NCBI GenBank assembly: GCA_933228675.1
Contig: OW121742.1
Span: 19,620,850 to 19,684,849, forward strand
Direction: 5' to 3'
Origin: Stomorhina lunata
Lineage: Eukaryota > Arthropoda > Insecta > Diptera > Rhiniidae
DNA length: 64,000 nt
Positions 11,630 through 23,807 of the stretch are shown here, piece by piece (position 1 is the stretch's first letter; every line of letters begins with the position of its first letter). The notes beneath the pieces are model-generated. The model was not told the DNA's origin, did no database searches, and saw only the letters and a list, made by a program, of their open reading frames with translations. The position numbers and the translations under genes are program-made.

Positions 11630-14600
11630 GTCGGTTAAAAAAAATTGTTCGGTTAAAAAATTTTTGTATAGAAAATTTTTCGGTTAAAAAAAATTTTCTA
11701 TACAAAATTTTTCGGTTAAAAAAAATTTTTCTATAGAAAATTTTTCGGTTAAAAAAAATTTTCTATGGAAAATTTTTCGGTTAAAAAAAATTTTCTATGG
11801 AAAATTTTTCGGTTAAAAAAAATTTTCTATAGACAATTTTTTGGTTAAAAAAATTTCTATAGAAAATTTTTCGGTTAAAAAAAATTTCTAGAGAAAATTT
11901 TTGGTTAAAAAAAATTTCTAGAGAAAATTTTTCGATTAAAAAAAATTTTCTATAGAAAATTTTTCGATTAAAAAAAATTTTCTATAGAAAATTTTTCGGT
12001 TAAAAAAAATTTTCTATAGAAACTTTTTCGGTTAAAAAAATTTTCTATAGAAAGTTTTTCGGTTAAAAAAAATTTTCTATAGAAAATTTTTCGGTTAAAA
12101 AAAAATTTCTATAGAAAATTTTTCGGTTAAAAAAAAATTTCTATAGAAAATTTTTCGGTTAAAAAAAAATTTCTATAGAAAATTTTTCGGTTAAAAAAAA
12201 ATTTCTATAGAAAATTTTTCGGTTAAATAAATTTTTCTATAGAAAATTTTTCGGTTAAAAAAATTTTTCTATAGAAAATTTTTCGGTTAAAAAAATTTTT
12301 CTATAGAAAATTTTTCGGTTAAAAAAAATTTTCTATAGAAAATTTTTCGGTTAAAAAAAATTTCTAGAGAAAATTTTTGGTTAAAAAAAATTTCTAGAGA
12401 AAATTTTTCGATTAAAAAAAATTTTCTATAGAAAATTTTTCGATTAAAAAAAATTTTCTATAGAAAATTTTTCGGTTAAAAAAAATTTTCTATACAAAAT
12501 TTTTCGGTTAAAAAAAATTTTTCTATAGAAAATTTTTCGGTTAAAAAAAATTTTCTATAGACAATTTTTTGGTTAAAAAAATTTCTATAGAAAATTTTTC
12601 GGTTAAAAAAAATTTCTAGAGAAAATTTTTGGTTAAAAAAAATTTCTAGAGAAAATTTTTCGATTAAAAAAAATTTTCTATAGAAAATTTTTCGATTAAA
12701 AAAAATTTTCTATAGAAAATTTTTCGGTTAAAAAAAATTTTCTATAGAAACTTTTTCGGTTAAAAAAATTTTCTATAGAAAGTTTTTCGGTTAAAAAAAA
12801 TTTTCTATAGAAAATTTTTCGGTTAAAAAAAAATTTCTATAGAAAATTTTTCGGTTAAATAAATTTTTCTATAGAAAATTTTTCGGTTAAAAAAATTTTT
12901 CTATAGAAAATTTTTCGGTTAAAAAAATTTTTCTATAGAAAATTTTTCGGTTAAAAAAATTTTTCTATAGAAAATTTTTCGGTTAAAAAAATTTTTCTAT
13001 AGAAAATTTTTCGGTTAAAAAAAATTTCTAGAGAAAATTTTTGGTTAAAAAAAATTTCTAGAGAAAATTTTTCGATTAAAAAAAATTTTCTATAGAAAAT
13101 TTTTCGATTAAAAAAAATTTTCTATAGAAAATTTTTCGATTAAAAAAAATTTTCTATAGAAAATTTTTCGATTAAAAAAAATTTTCTATAGAAAATTTTT
13201 CGATTAAAAAAAATTTTCTATAGAAAATTTTTCGATTAAAAAAAATTTTCTATAGAAAATTTTTCGATTAAAAAAAATTTTCTATAGAAAATTTTTCGAT
13301 TAAAAAAAATTTTCTATAGAAAATTTTTCGGTTAAAAAAAATTTTCTATAGAAAATTTTTCGGTTAAAAAAATTTTCTATAGAAAGTTTTTCGGTTAAAA
13401 AAAATTTTCTATAGAAAATTTTTCGGTTAAAAAAATTTCTATAGAAAATTTTTCGGTTAAAAAAAATTTCTATAGAAAATTTTTCGGTTAAATAAATTTT
13501 TCTATAGAAAATTTTTCGGTTAAAAAAATTTTTCTATAGAAAATTTTTCGGTTAAAAAAATTTTTCTATAGAAAATTTTTCTATAGAAAATTTTTCGGTT
13601 AAAAAAATTTTTCTATAGAAAATTTTTCGGTTAAAAAAATTTTTGTATAGAAAATTTTTCGGTTAAAAAAATTTTTCTATAGAAAATTTTTCGGTTAAAA
13701 AATTTTTCTATAGAAAATTTTTCGGTTAAAAAAATTTTTCTATAGAAAATTTTTCGGTTAAAAAAATTTTTCTATAGAAAATTTTTCGGTTAAAAAAATT
13801 TTTCTATAGAAAATTTTTCGGTTAAAAAAATTTTTCTATAGAAAATTTTTCGGTTAAAAAAATTTGTCTATAGAAAATTTTTCGGTTAAAAAAAATTTTC
13901 TATAGAAAATTTTTCGGTTAAAAAAATGTTTCTATAGAAAATTTTTCGGTTAAAAAAATTTTTCTATAGAAATTTTTCGGTTAAAAAAAATTTTCTATAG
14001 AAAATTTTTTGGTTAAAAAAATTTTTCTATAGAAAATTTTTCGTTTAAAAAAATTTTTATATAGAAAATTTTTCGGTTAAAAAAAATTTTCTATAGAAAA
14101 TTTTTCGGTTAAAAAAATTTTTTTATAGAAAATTTTTCAGTTAAAAAGAATTTTTTATAGAAAATTTTTCGGTTAAAAAAAAAATTCTATAGAAAATTTT
14201 TCGGTTAAAAAAATTTTTTTATAGAAAATTTTTCGGTTAAAAAAAAATTTTCTAGAGAAAATTTTTCGGTTAAAAAAATTTTTCTATAGAAAATTTTTCG
14301 GTTAAAAAAAATTTTCTATAGAAAATTTTTCGGTTAAAAAAAATTTTTTATAGAAAATTTTTCGGTTAAAAAAAATTTTTTATAGAAAATTTTTCGGTTA
14401 AAAAAAAAAATTCTATAGAAAATTTTTCGGTTAAAAAAAATTTTCTATAGAAAATTTTTCGGTTAAGAAAATTTTCTATAGAAAGTTTTTCGGTTAAAAA
14501 AATTTTTCTTTAGAAAATTTTTCGGTTAAAAAAATTTTTCTATAGAAAATTTTTCGGTTAAAAAAAATTTTCTATAGAAAATTTTTCGGTTAAAAAAAAT

Positions 14601-15045
14601 TTTCTATAGAAAATTTTTCGTTTAAAAAAAATTTTCTATAGAAAATTTTTCGGTTAAAAAAAATTTTCTATAGAAAATTTTTCGGTTAAAAAAAATTTTC
14701 TATAGAAAATTTTTCGGTTAAAAAAAATTTTCTATAGAAAATTTTTCGGTTAAGAAAATTTTTCTACAGAAAATTTCTCGGTTAAAAAAAAATTTCTACA
14801 GAAAATTTCTCGGTTAAAAAAAAATTTCTACAGAAAATTTCTCGGTAAAAAAATATCTATAGAAAGTTTTGGTTAAAAAAAATTTCTATAGAAAATTTTG
14901 ACGCAATAAAATTTTTCGGTTAAAAAAAGTTTTCTATAGAAAAAATTTTTTAACGAAAAATTTTTAATTTTTTTTAAAGTAAATTTGTACATTTTTTTTA
15001 ACTAAAAATTTTCAATTTTTTTTAACCGAAAAGGTTTCTATAGAA
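11630..15045. repeat. 32-bp AT minisatellite, CGGTTA-tagged, with higher-order repeats
   Basis: More than 100 units of about 32 bp. Each is the tag CGGTTA, an A-tract, and the dyad core AAATTTTCTATAGAAAATTT. Reverse-complemented, this is almost the unit of the 6.8-8.6 kb array (TTAACCG against TTAACG), so the two arrays are the same family in opposite orientations. Variant blocks recur in order. A tagacaattttttgg unit followed by two ctagag units appears at about 11.83-11.93 kb and again at 12.56-12.66 kb (728 bp apart), and the ctagag pair recurs near 12.36 and 13.03 kb. CGATTA variants cluster in runs between about 13.07 and 13.32 kb. Confidence 0.95.
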
Positions 15046-16199
15046 AAATGTATATATCAAAATATATTTATTATATGTTAAGAGTCCCGGAGTTAGGTGA
15101 TATTATGTTAACAATAGGACTATTGGCATAGGTCAAATGTGCCGGGATATCACAAGTAAAAAAGGGAATTTCATTGCTGATAAGGGAAGAAGTTTAGTGC
15201 TGAAAAGTCTTATTAATTTCAGTATCGTTTGATACATCGGTATTATAGGTAGCACTGGTTTCCTAAACTTTCCTTATTGCGTACATTTAAAGGTTCATTG
15301 GTCTCTACGAAAGTATATGGCTTAATTAGACCCTCGTGACAATAATTTTCTACAATACTGTGAGTTTGAGATACTACAGCTGTTTCTAGCTGATAACTTT
15401 CTGTAAAGTATCATTGTATTGATTTTATGCTAAATATGCAAATATATGCAAATAATGTCTAAACGGTTGTAAAGCCTAGACCTTAGCCTATAATTAAGTG
15501 TTAAATAAGTTTTAGGGATTTTGATTGAAAGAAGTTATATTATAAAAAACTCCTTAAATGACCCATTATAGCGTACACTCAAGAAACAACAAATGTAAAC
15601 ATATAATGGTTAACAAAAAACTAAGAAATAAGTGCTAATAACTGACTTATTACTCAGTACATTGAGTCAACAATTGAAACCAACCAGACAGGGATCCAGT
15701 CAGTCAGCCAGCCACCGACCGAACGAACGCGCGAGCAATTGTAGCATAAACCAAAAACAAACTTAAGGCAAATAGACCGTTAGCAGCAGCAGCGCCATCT
15801 GCAGCAGCATTTTATTTAGGCTGGAACTATTTACTAATAATGGTTTCAAATTTAAGACATACATTTCAATATTAGTGCAATTGAAATGAACGCCAACTAC
15901 ATTTTTTCTTGTTTCAAGTTTGGCAAAAGTTTTGAGTTGTTAATTAATGGTTGCAAACAGCAAATAATAACAATATTTTATAAAGAAATTAAAATAAAAA
16001 TACAAAAACACTTAAAAACCAAAACAAATTATTAACACAACCTTTAATCATGTTTTTCGGTGTTAAATGTTTAAATAATATTTAAAAAATATTTAATTAA
16101 ATTAAAAAAAAAATTGTTATCGCTATTTCAAATGAAGACAAGTTAAAAGAATAATTCAAGGAAATTTAATTTCTTATTTTTGAAGATTGATAAAAATTT
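15046..16199. other. Intergenic DNA, no gene seen
   Basis: Unique sequence of moderate AT content. It includes a short GC-richer CAG-rich patch (15781-15812) and phrases such as gtcagtcagccagccaccga. No ORF was found. It probably includes the upstream regulatory region of the + strand gene at 16280. Confidence 0.5.
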
Positions 16200-16239
16200 T
16201 ATATAAATAATAAACCTAGATGGTGAAATATAATTAGTT
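16200..16239 (+). promoter_or_regulatory. Putative core promoter of the gene at 16280-17080
   Basis: TATATAAAT at 16200-16208 (TATAAA 16202-16207) precedes TTAGTTTC at about 16234, giving about 34 bp from TATA to the putative +1 A at 16236. The ATTAGTTTC text resembles the initiators of the other cluster genes. The start codon follows about 45 bp downstream. Confidence 0.55.
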
Positions 16240-16279
16240 TCAAAGACAAGACAATATAAAGAAGATTTCATATAAAAAA

Positions 16280-17080
16280 ATGGTAAATATTTGTTAAAAA
16301 AATTAATTAAAAATTAATATGTTTAAAAATTTACATTTTATTCCTTTTTAGTTTTTGCTTGTAATGCTACTTTGTATTGCCTCCTCTCGAGCGGGCTTAG
16401 TTGTATCGGATTTACCTATTACCACCACTTTGACAAATGTTCATTCACCCTCAGCCATTTCACATCAATCTATTACTCAAATTCATGCGAATGAGAAGCA
16501 AGTTGCTACCCTGCCTTATATATACCAAAAGGAAACTCATAGACCCGAAACCTTAGTATTACCTTCAACTCATACCACTTACGAATCTGTAGAGCCTCTT
16601 GGTCATCTGGAGAATATTCATTTACATAATCAAGATGCTTCGCTAAAGTCTTCATCTCTAATTTTAACTAAAACTCCTTTACATACCTATCATCAGGAAA
16701 TAACTCAACCGGAAACTGCTGTACTATCTCATACTCATACTTTTGTGGAAAATAACAATCACGAGGCTCTACTTAAGCCATCTACTTTAGTAATTTCCAA
16801 CGAACCTTTAAAAATATATCATGAAGAAAGTAACAGTTTAGGAAATCTAGTGCTATCAACCAACCATGCTGCCGATGCATCAGCCGAATATGAAAATACT
16901 TCTAAGCCTGAAACTTCTTCAACTAATAGCGTTGAAGCCCCTGTTTTTACTAGTCACACTCATACACCAGCCCATTTGACTTTCGCCGCCAGTCCTATCG
17001 TTTACAAAATGTTACCTCAGATTAACTCTAAACCATATAAGAGTTATGAACATTATTTAACTAGTCATTCATATAAGTAA
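16280..17080 (+). CDS. Retinin-like secreted protein with His/Thr-rich repeat tail (243 aa)
   Basis: Best model: exon 1 is only the start codon (16280..16282), followed by GTAAAT. The intron 16283..16351 ends in a T-rich tract plus ag, and exon 2 is 16352..17080. This gives the signal peptide MFLLVMLLCIASSRAG, then the family motif HSPSAISHQSITQIH at about residues 32-46. An ATG at about 16319 runs into a stop before exon 2, so it is not used. Starting at the internal ATG at 16364 would still leave a short hydrophobic leader. After the motif the usual HNKA/PVVKTT block is missing. Instead there is a 170-residue tail with four loose repeats around LVLP, AVLSHTHT, LVIS and LVLS, rich in His, Thr, Ser and Glu. 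Family membership is clear from the motif and position. The tail is unlike the neighbours and its role is unknown. Confidence 0.75.
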
Positions 17081-18194
17081 TACATTTAATATAATTTTTA
17101 TAACAAATCTTGTTAAATTTTAAAATCTCTTAGAATCTATATCAAATACTAGATGTTTAGACCCGGTGTTGCCAGGGTTTTATCACGTTTAAAGGTTTTT
17201 TCGTAAGAACCCTAATATTCCCTCGCTACAAGCCGATTATGTTGTTAATTAAAAGTGATCAATATTAACATTTTTGAACGGTTCCGAGAATACTTAAACA
17301 TCTATATATTACCTATTCATTAGGGATAAGGTTTCCCCTGATCCTTTCGTGCATAATTTAGTCTAAATTAATTTCAGAAGTTAGTATGCTCCAATTTTCT
17401 CAAAAAATGCAAAAATAAGCTTAGTTTTTCTTTGTGGGTGTGAAACTCCCCCTGGCCCGCTCCTGCTTAGTATTACCTAACATAGGCTTATTAGTATTAA
17501 AAAAGTGTTAAAAGAATATATACTTTAAGACATATTAATATGCGGATAGAAAAGTTACATGTACGGGGTGGAGGTTCCCCTGGACCGATCCTACCATATT
17601 TTGTGCAAAATATAAAATTTTAAAGTTATACCTTCAAACAAAGATAATGTTTTAAAGATATGGGTAAAACAAAAGAAATCGAGCGACTTTTTCTAAAAAA
17701 AAAATCGTGCGACTTTTTCTCAAAAAAAAAAAAACGATCGAAAGAATTGAAGTCAAATTTTTTACAACTTGCGATTCAATTTTTTGTATGGCTGTGCAAT
17801 GTTCAGGAAGACTACTAGGAAGCAATTTGTAGTTTGTGGAATTAGACACTATAACACAGAAATTTTTAAAACAAAGTGTCTAAAAAAAAACAGCTTTTAC
17901 CATTCTAAGATGGCACTGAGTGCCTACAGATTTCTAGCACCTGACAGATTTCTTATTTAGTAAGCAATTTTCATTTCTGGAAAACGAAGCCGAGAATTCT
18001 TAGCATTAGGGACAAAAAACACAGAAATTTTAAACGTTATTGAGATGTCACGGAGTACCTTTATATTTCTGGCTGGATATAGTATCATGTCACTCTCTTT
18101 ATTCTAGAACATAATAGATTTTAAGCCGTAGAAGGCCGTGTTTTTTAAATAGTGAATAGATACAAAGAATTTTACCCCCAAAATACATTCCTAG
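17081..18194. other. Intergenic DNA with a diverged repeat module
   Basis: At about 17323, 17436 and 17565 three related segments occur (gggataaggtttcccctgat, gtgaaactccccctggcccg, ggaggttcccctggaccgat), spaced about 110-130 bp apart and followed by similar text. This looks like an old tandem or dispersed repeat. No gene is seen. Short open frames on both strands near 17.7-17.9 kb lack any signature. Confidence 0.45.
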
Positions 18195-21100
18195 TAAAAA
18201 TATTCGAAAGTAATTTTTACATTAAAAATTTCTATTGAAAAATTTACAAAAAAAATTCTGTAAGAAAATTTCAAATTTAAAATTTCTTGGTTTTATCAAA
18301 ACTCTATTTATTACAATAATAAATAATTGTAATAAATTGGGATATTAGTGCAATATACTACAGTAAAACTTTTAACTGAAATGTTTGATATCCAAAAATT
18401 TTTTATTAAACTTTTTTGAAATTTTTTTTCATAGAAAATTTCATTAGAAAATTAATCGGATAAAAAATTTTAATAGAAAATTTTTTAAACAAAAAATTTC
18501 TGAAACAAAATTTTTACATAAAAATTTTCTATAAAAGATTTTTACATCAAAAATTTCTAGAGAAAATTTTTACATCAAAAATTTCTAGAGAAAATTTTTA
18601 CATCAAAAATTTCTAGAGAAAATTTTTACAAAAAAAATTTCTATAAAAAAAATTTAAGTCACAATTTCTATAAACAATTTTTAAATAAAAAATTTCACAT
18701 CAAAAAATTCTACAGAAGAATTAAACATTTTTAGACAAAATTGTTTACATAGAAAATTTCTATAGAAAATTAATCAGATAAAATTTTACAAAAAAAAAAA
18801 ATTCTATAAAAAAAATTTAAGTCACAATTTCTATAAACAATTTCTTAATCAAAATATTCACATCAAAAAAATTCTACAGAAAAATTAAACATTTTCAGAC
18901 AAAATTTTTTACATAGAAAATTTCTATATAAAATTAATCAGATAAAAAATTTGTCACATTAAAAATTTCGAAAGAAAATTTAACATCAAGAATCCATAAA
19001 AAATTTGTACATCAAAAAATTCTAAGAAAAAATTTTATATGAAAAATTTCTGTAGAAAATTTATACATAAAAAATTTCTATAGAAAATTTTTACATCAAA
19101 AATTTCTATAGATGTAAAAATTCATCAAAAATTTCCATAAAAAATTTTTGCATAAAAAATTTCTATGAAAATTTTTACATCAAAAATTTTTATCGAAAAT
19201 TTTGACATAATTAACATATTATTAAATCAAAGATTTCCCATCAAAAAATTCTTATTTTTTCATATCAAAAATTTTTATATAAATTTTTCTCAACAAAAAT
19301 TTTTTAGAAAATTTTTCTTAACAAAAATTGTTTAGAAAATTTTTCATATCAAAAATTTTTCATATGAAAAATTTGAATAGAAAATTTTTCATATTAAAAA
19401 TTTTTATAAAAAATGTCTGTAGGCGATTTTTACTTAAAAATATTCTATAGAAAATTTTTACATAAACAATTTTTCTTGATACTTTTTCTCATATAAAATT
19501 TTTATAGAAATTTTTTTACATAAAAAATTTTTTACATACGAAATTTTTATAGAAATTTTTTCTCTAGAAAATTTTTAAACAAACATATTTTATAAGAAAA
19601 AATTTCTATATAGTAATTTTTGATGTTAAAAATTTCTATACAAAATTTTTCACACCAAAAATTTCTATAGAAAAGTTTTTATATCAAAAATTTCTGTAGA
19701 AAATTTTTTACATCAAAATTTCTATAGAAAATTTTTACATCAATTTTTTCTATCAAAAAATTTAAAATAAAACTTCACATCAAACATTTTTATAGAAAAC
19801 TTTTCAAATAAAAAATTTCTATAGAAAATTTTTCACATTAAAAATTTATAGAAAAATTTTTAAAATAAAAAATTTCTATAGAAAATTTTTCACATTAAAA
19901 ATTTCTATAGCAAATTTTTATATCAAACATTTTTTGAAAACAAATTTTTTCCTCAAACATTTTTGTAAAAACTTTACATTAAAAATTTTTACGGATATTT
20001 TTATAGAAATTTTTTCTGATAGAAAATTTTAAAATCAAAATATTTTAAAAAATAAATTTCTATATAATAATTTTTCAAATAAAAATTTCCATAGAAAATT
20101 TTTCACATAAAAAATTTTACACTTAAAATATTTATAGAAAACTTTTACATAAAAATTTTTTATAGAAAATTTTTCACATCAAAAATTTTTATAGAAAATT
20201 ATTCATATCAAAAATTTCTATAAAAAATTTTTTATTTCAAAAATTTATATAGAACATTTTTCATATCTAAAATTTCTATAGAAAATTTTTCACCTCAAAA
20301 ATTTTTATAGAAAATTTTTCACATCAAAAATTTCTATAGAAAATTTTTCACATCAAAAATTTCTATAGAAAATTTTTCACATCAAAAATTTCTATAGAAA
20401 ATTTTTCACATCAAAAATTTCTATAGAAAATTTTTCACATCACTAAATTTCTATAGAAAATTTTTCACATCAAAAATTTCTATAGAAAATTTTTCACATC
20501 AAACATTTCTATAGAAAATTTTTCACATCAAAAATTTCAATAGAAAATTTTTTACATCAAAAATTTCTATAGAAAATTTTTCACATAAAAAATTTCTATA
20601 GAAAATTTTTCACATCAAAAATTTCTATAGAAAATTTTTCACATCAAAAATTTCTATAGAAAATTTTTCACATCAAAAATTTCTATAGAAAATTTTTCAC
20701 ATCAAAAATTTCTATAGAAAATTTTTCACATCAAAAATTTCTATAGAAAATTTTTCACATCAAAAATTTCTATAAAAAATTTTTTATTTCAAAAATTTAT
20801 ATAGAACATTTTACATATCTAAAATTTCTATAGAAAATTTTTCACCTTACAAATTTCTATAGAAAAGTTTTCACATCAAAAATTTCTATACAAAATTTTT
20901 TACATCAAAAATTTGCACCTCAAAAATTTCTATAGAAAATTTTTCACATCAAAAATTTTTAAAGAAAATTTTTTACATCAAAAATTTCTATAGAAAATTT
21001 TTCACCTCAAAAATTTCTATAGAAAAGTTTTCACATCAAAAATTTTTAAAGAAAATTTTTCACGTCAAAAATTTCTATAGAAAATTTTTCACATCAAAAA

Positions 21101-22640
21101 TTTCTATAGAAAAGTTTTCACATCAAAAGTTTCTATAGAAAATTTTTCACATCAAAAATTTCTATACAAAATTTTTTACATCAAAAATTTGCACCTCAAA
21201 AATTTCTATAGAAAAGTTTTTACATCAAAAATTTTTAAAGAAAATTTTTCACGTCAAAAATTTCTATAGAAAATTTTTCACCTCAAAAATTTCTATAGAA
21301 AAGTTTTCACATCGAAAATTTTTAAAGAAAATTTTTCACGTCAAAAATTTCTATAGAAAATTTTTCACATTAAAAATTTCTATAGAAAAGTTTTCACATC
21401 AAAAGTTTCTATAGAAAATTTTTCACATCAAAAATTTCTATAGAAAATTTTTCTCATCAAAAATTTCTATGGAAAATTTTTCACATCAAAAATTTCTATA
21501 GAAAATTTTTCACATCAAAAATTTCTATAGAAAATTTTTCACATCAAAAATTTCTATAAAAAATTTTTTATTTCAAAAATTTATATAGAACATTTTTCAT
21601 ATCTAAAATTTCTATAGAAAATTTTTCACATCAAAAATTTCTATAGAAAATTTTTCACATCAAAAATTTCTATAGAAAATTTTTCACATCAAAAATTTCT
21701 ATAGAAAATTTTTCACATCAAAAATTTCTATAGAAAATTTTTCACATCAAAAATTTCTATAGAAAATTTTTCACATCAAAAATTTCTATAGAAAATTTTT
21801 CACATCAAAAATTTCTATAGAAAATTTTTCACATCAAAAATTTCTATAGAAAATTTTTCACATCAAAAATTTCTATAGAAAATTTTTCACATCAAAAATT
21901 TCTATAGAAAATTTTTCACATCAAAAATTTCTATAGAAAATTTTTCACATCAAAAATTTCTATAGAAAATTTTTTACATCAAAAATTTCTATAGAAAATT
22001 TTTCACATCAAAAATTTCTATAAAAAATTTTTTATTTCAAAAATTTATATAGAACATTTTTCATATCTAAAATTTCTATAGAAAATTTTTCACCTTAAAA
22101 ATTTATATAGAAAAGTTTTCACATCAAAAATTTCTATAGAAAATTTTTCACCTTAAAAATTTATATAGAAAAGTTTTCACATCAAAAATTTCTATACAAA
22201 ATTTTTTACATCAAAAATTTTCACGTCAAAAATTTCTATAGAAAATTTTTCACATCAAAAATTTTTAAAGAAAATTTTTTACATCAAAAATTTCTATAGA
22301 AAATTTTTCACCTCCAAAATTTCTATAGAAAATTTTTCACACCAAAAAATTCTATAGAAAATCTTTTACATCAAAAATTTCTATAGAAAATTTTTTACAT
22401 CAAAAATTTCTATAGAAAATTTTTCACATCAAACATTTCTATAGAAAATTTTTCACATCAAAAATTTCAATAGAAAATTTTTTACATCAAAAATTTCTTT
22501 AGAAAATTTTTAACATCAAAAATTTCTATAGAAAATTTTTCACATCAAAAATTTCTATAGAAAATTTTTCACATCAAAAATTTCTATAGAAAATTTTTCA
22601 CATCAAAAATTTCTATACAAAATTTTTCAAATCTAAAATT
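18195..22640. repeat. 29-bp AT minisatellite, CACATC-tagged
   Basis: About 4.4 kb. The unit is CACATCAAAAATTTCTATAG followed by an A-tract/T-tract, about 29 bp in all. From 18195 to about 20200 the units are strongly diverged, with variable length and tag. From about 20200 to 22640 they are largely uniform. A distinctive variant (taaaaaattttttatttc, then a tagaacatt unit) starts at 20221, 20773, 21557 and 22021, which shows block duplications of about 464-784 bp. The core TTTCTATAGAAA is the same palindrome as in the 6.8 and 11.6 kb arrays. Confidence 0.95.
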
Positions 22641-22776
22641 TTGTATATCGAAAACGTTTTTTTTTTAAAGAAATTAGTACAATTTTGCTTATTTTTATAA
22701 TTTTTTTTATATTTTTTCAAAAAAGTTTTAACAGAAAAACTAAGAGATAGTTAAACAAAGTCAACTCCTTAATTTC

Positions 22777-23706
22777 TTAATGAGCATAAATAGCCTTAAC
22801 AACGGGAACGGAATGAACAACAGATTTAACTACAGGAGTTACAATTGTCTTGTGATGAATTTGAGAGTCGTGAGTGATGGAATGGCTCTGATGGGAGACA
22901 GCAGCCTTGACAATGGGTACACTGTGTTCGACAGTCTTGACAACGGGAGCAGCGGCGGCATAATGATGAACTTCAGGGGCAGCATGATAAGATTGTTCCA
23001 CAGTCTTGACTACGGGAGTAGAGTGGTAAGAGTGTACCACGGGAGTGGCAACGGTCTTAACAACTGGAACTGAGTGTTCAATAGTTTTGACTACAGGAGC
23101 AGCGGCGTAGTGATGAACTTCAGGAGTAGCGTGATAAGAGTGTTGAACAGTCTTAACAACTGGGTGTTCAACAGTCTTGACTACAGGGGCAGAGTGGTAG
23201 GTGTGAACTACGGGAGTGGCTACGGTCTTTACAACAGGAGCGGCATGGTACGACAGAGCTACAGGAGAAGTAACGGTTTTAACTACGGGAGCAGCGTGAT
23301 AGGAATGAACTACTGGTGTGTGTACAGTCTTGACCACGGGAACAGAGTGTTCAATAGTTTTGACTACAGGAGAAGCATGAAAAGTTTCAACAGCCTTTAA
23401 TACAGGAGCGGCATGATAAGTGTGAACTTCAGGAACATGTTCAACAGCCTTTACCACGGGAGTAACAATATGAGCTTTGTTATGGACTTGAGTAATGCTT
23501 TGGTGAGATACAGCTGAGGGCACGGAGTGAGCCACTTTAGTTACCACAGGCTGGACAACATGAGTTTCACCGAGGAAACCGGGAGCAGCGAAAGCAACGG
23601 CAAACAAAGCAAAGAAGGAAACCTAAAAGAAATTTTGAAAATGAGTTAAAATTGAAGAAAATCGATGTTGTTCTTTTTTTTTCATAAAACTTACAAATTT
23701 GAACAT
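22777..23706 (-). CDS. Retinin-like cuticular protein with long HAAPVVKTV repeat region (285 aa)
   Basis: Exon 1 is complement(23695..23706), MFKF, with a GTAAG donor. The 72-bp intron ends in ttttag, and exon 2 is complement(22777..23622). The signal peptide [19 protein letters not shown] is followed by the canonical motif ([17 protein letters not shown], about residues 32-48, then [14 protein letters not shown]). The central 180 residues are imperfect repeats of [19 protein letters not shown] and [11 protein letters not shown] second motif-like copy closes the protein: [10 protein letters not shown], then [20 protein letters not shown], ending in YAH. The Ala/Pro/Val/His/Tyr composition is typical of secreted cuticle proteins. 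The antisense frames over this gene (Asn, Ser, Tyr, Gly rich) are shadows of the repeats. The minisatellite at 18.2-22.6 kb ends about 140 bp beyond the stop codon. Confidence 0.92.
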
Positions 23707-23769
23707 TTTGTTAAAAAAATTTTTAAACAGAAGAAAATTTAAATGTTTTCTGTTAAAGTTGCTGCAAGT

Positions 23770-23807
23770 GAATGATAATATTTCAGATAAAATTTGCAAT
23801 TTTTATA
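23770..23807 (-). promoter_or_regulatory. Core promoter of the gene at 22777-23706
   Basis: On the - strand TATAAAA lies at 23801-23807 and TCATTC at 23770-23775. The putative +1 is at 23773, 34 bp from the TATA start and about 67 bp upstream of the ATG. Confidence 0.65.

Noticed and set aside
18195..22640. CRISPR-like array
   Set aside because: The units are directly adjacent, AT-rich and without unique spacers, and the genome is that of an insect. It is a minisatellite.
22780..23400. + strand frames rich in Asn, Ser, Tyr and Gly
   Set aside because: They are antisense to the PVVKT-rich cuticle gene. Similar antisense frames appear over the genes at 30.3, 34.8, 36.1 and 39.4 kb because the repeat codons lack stops on the other strand.
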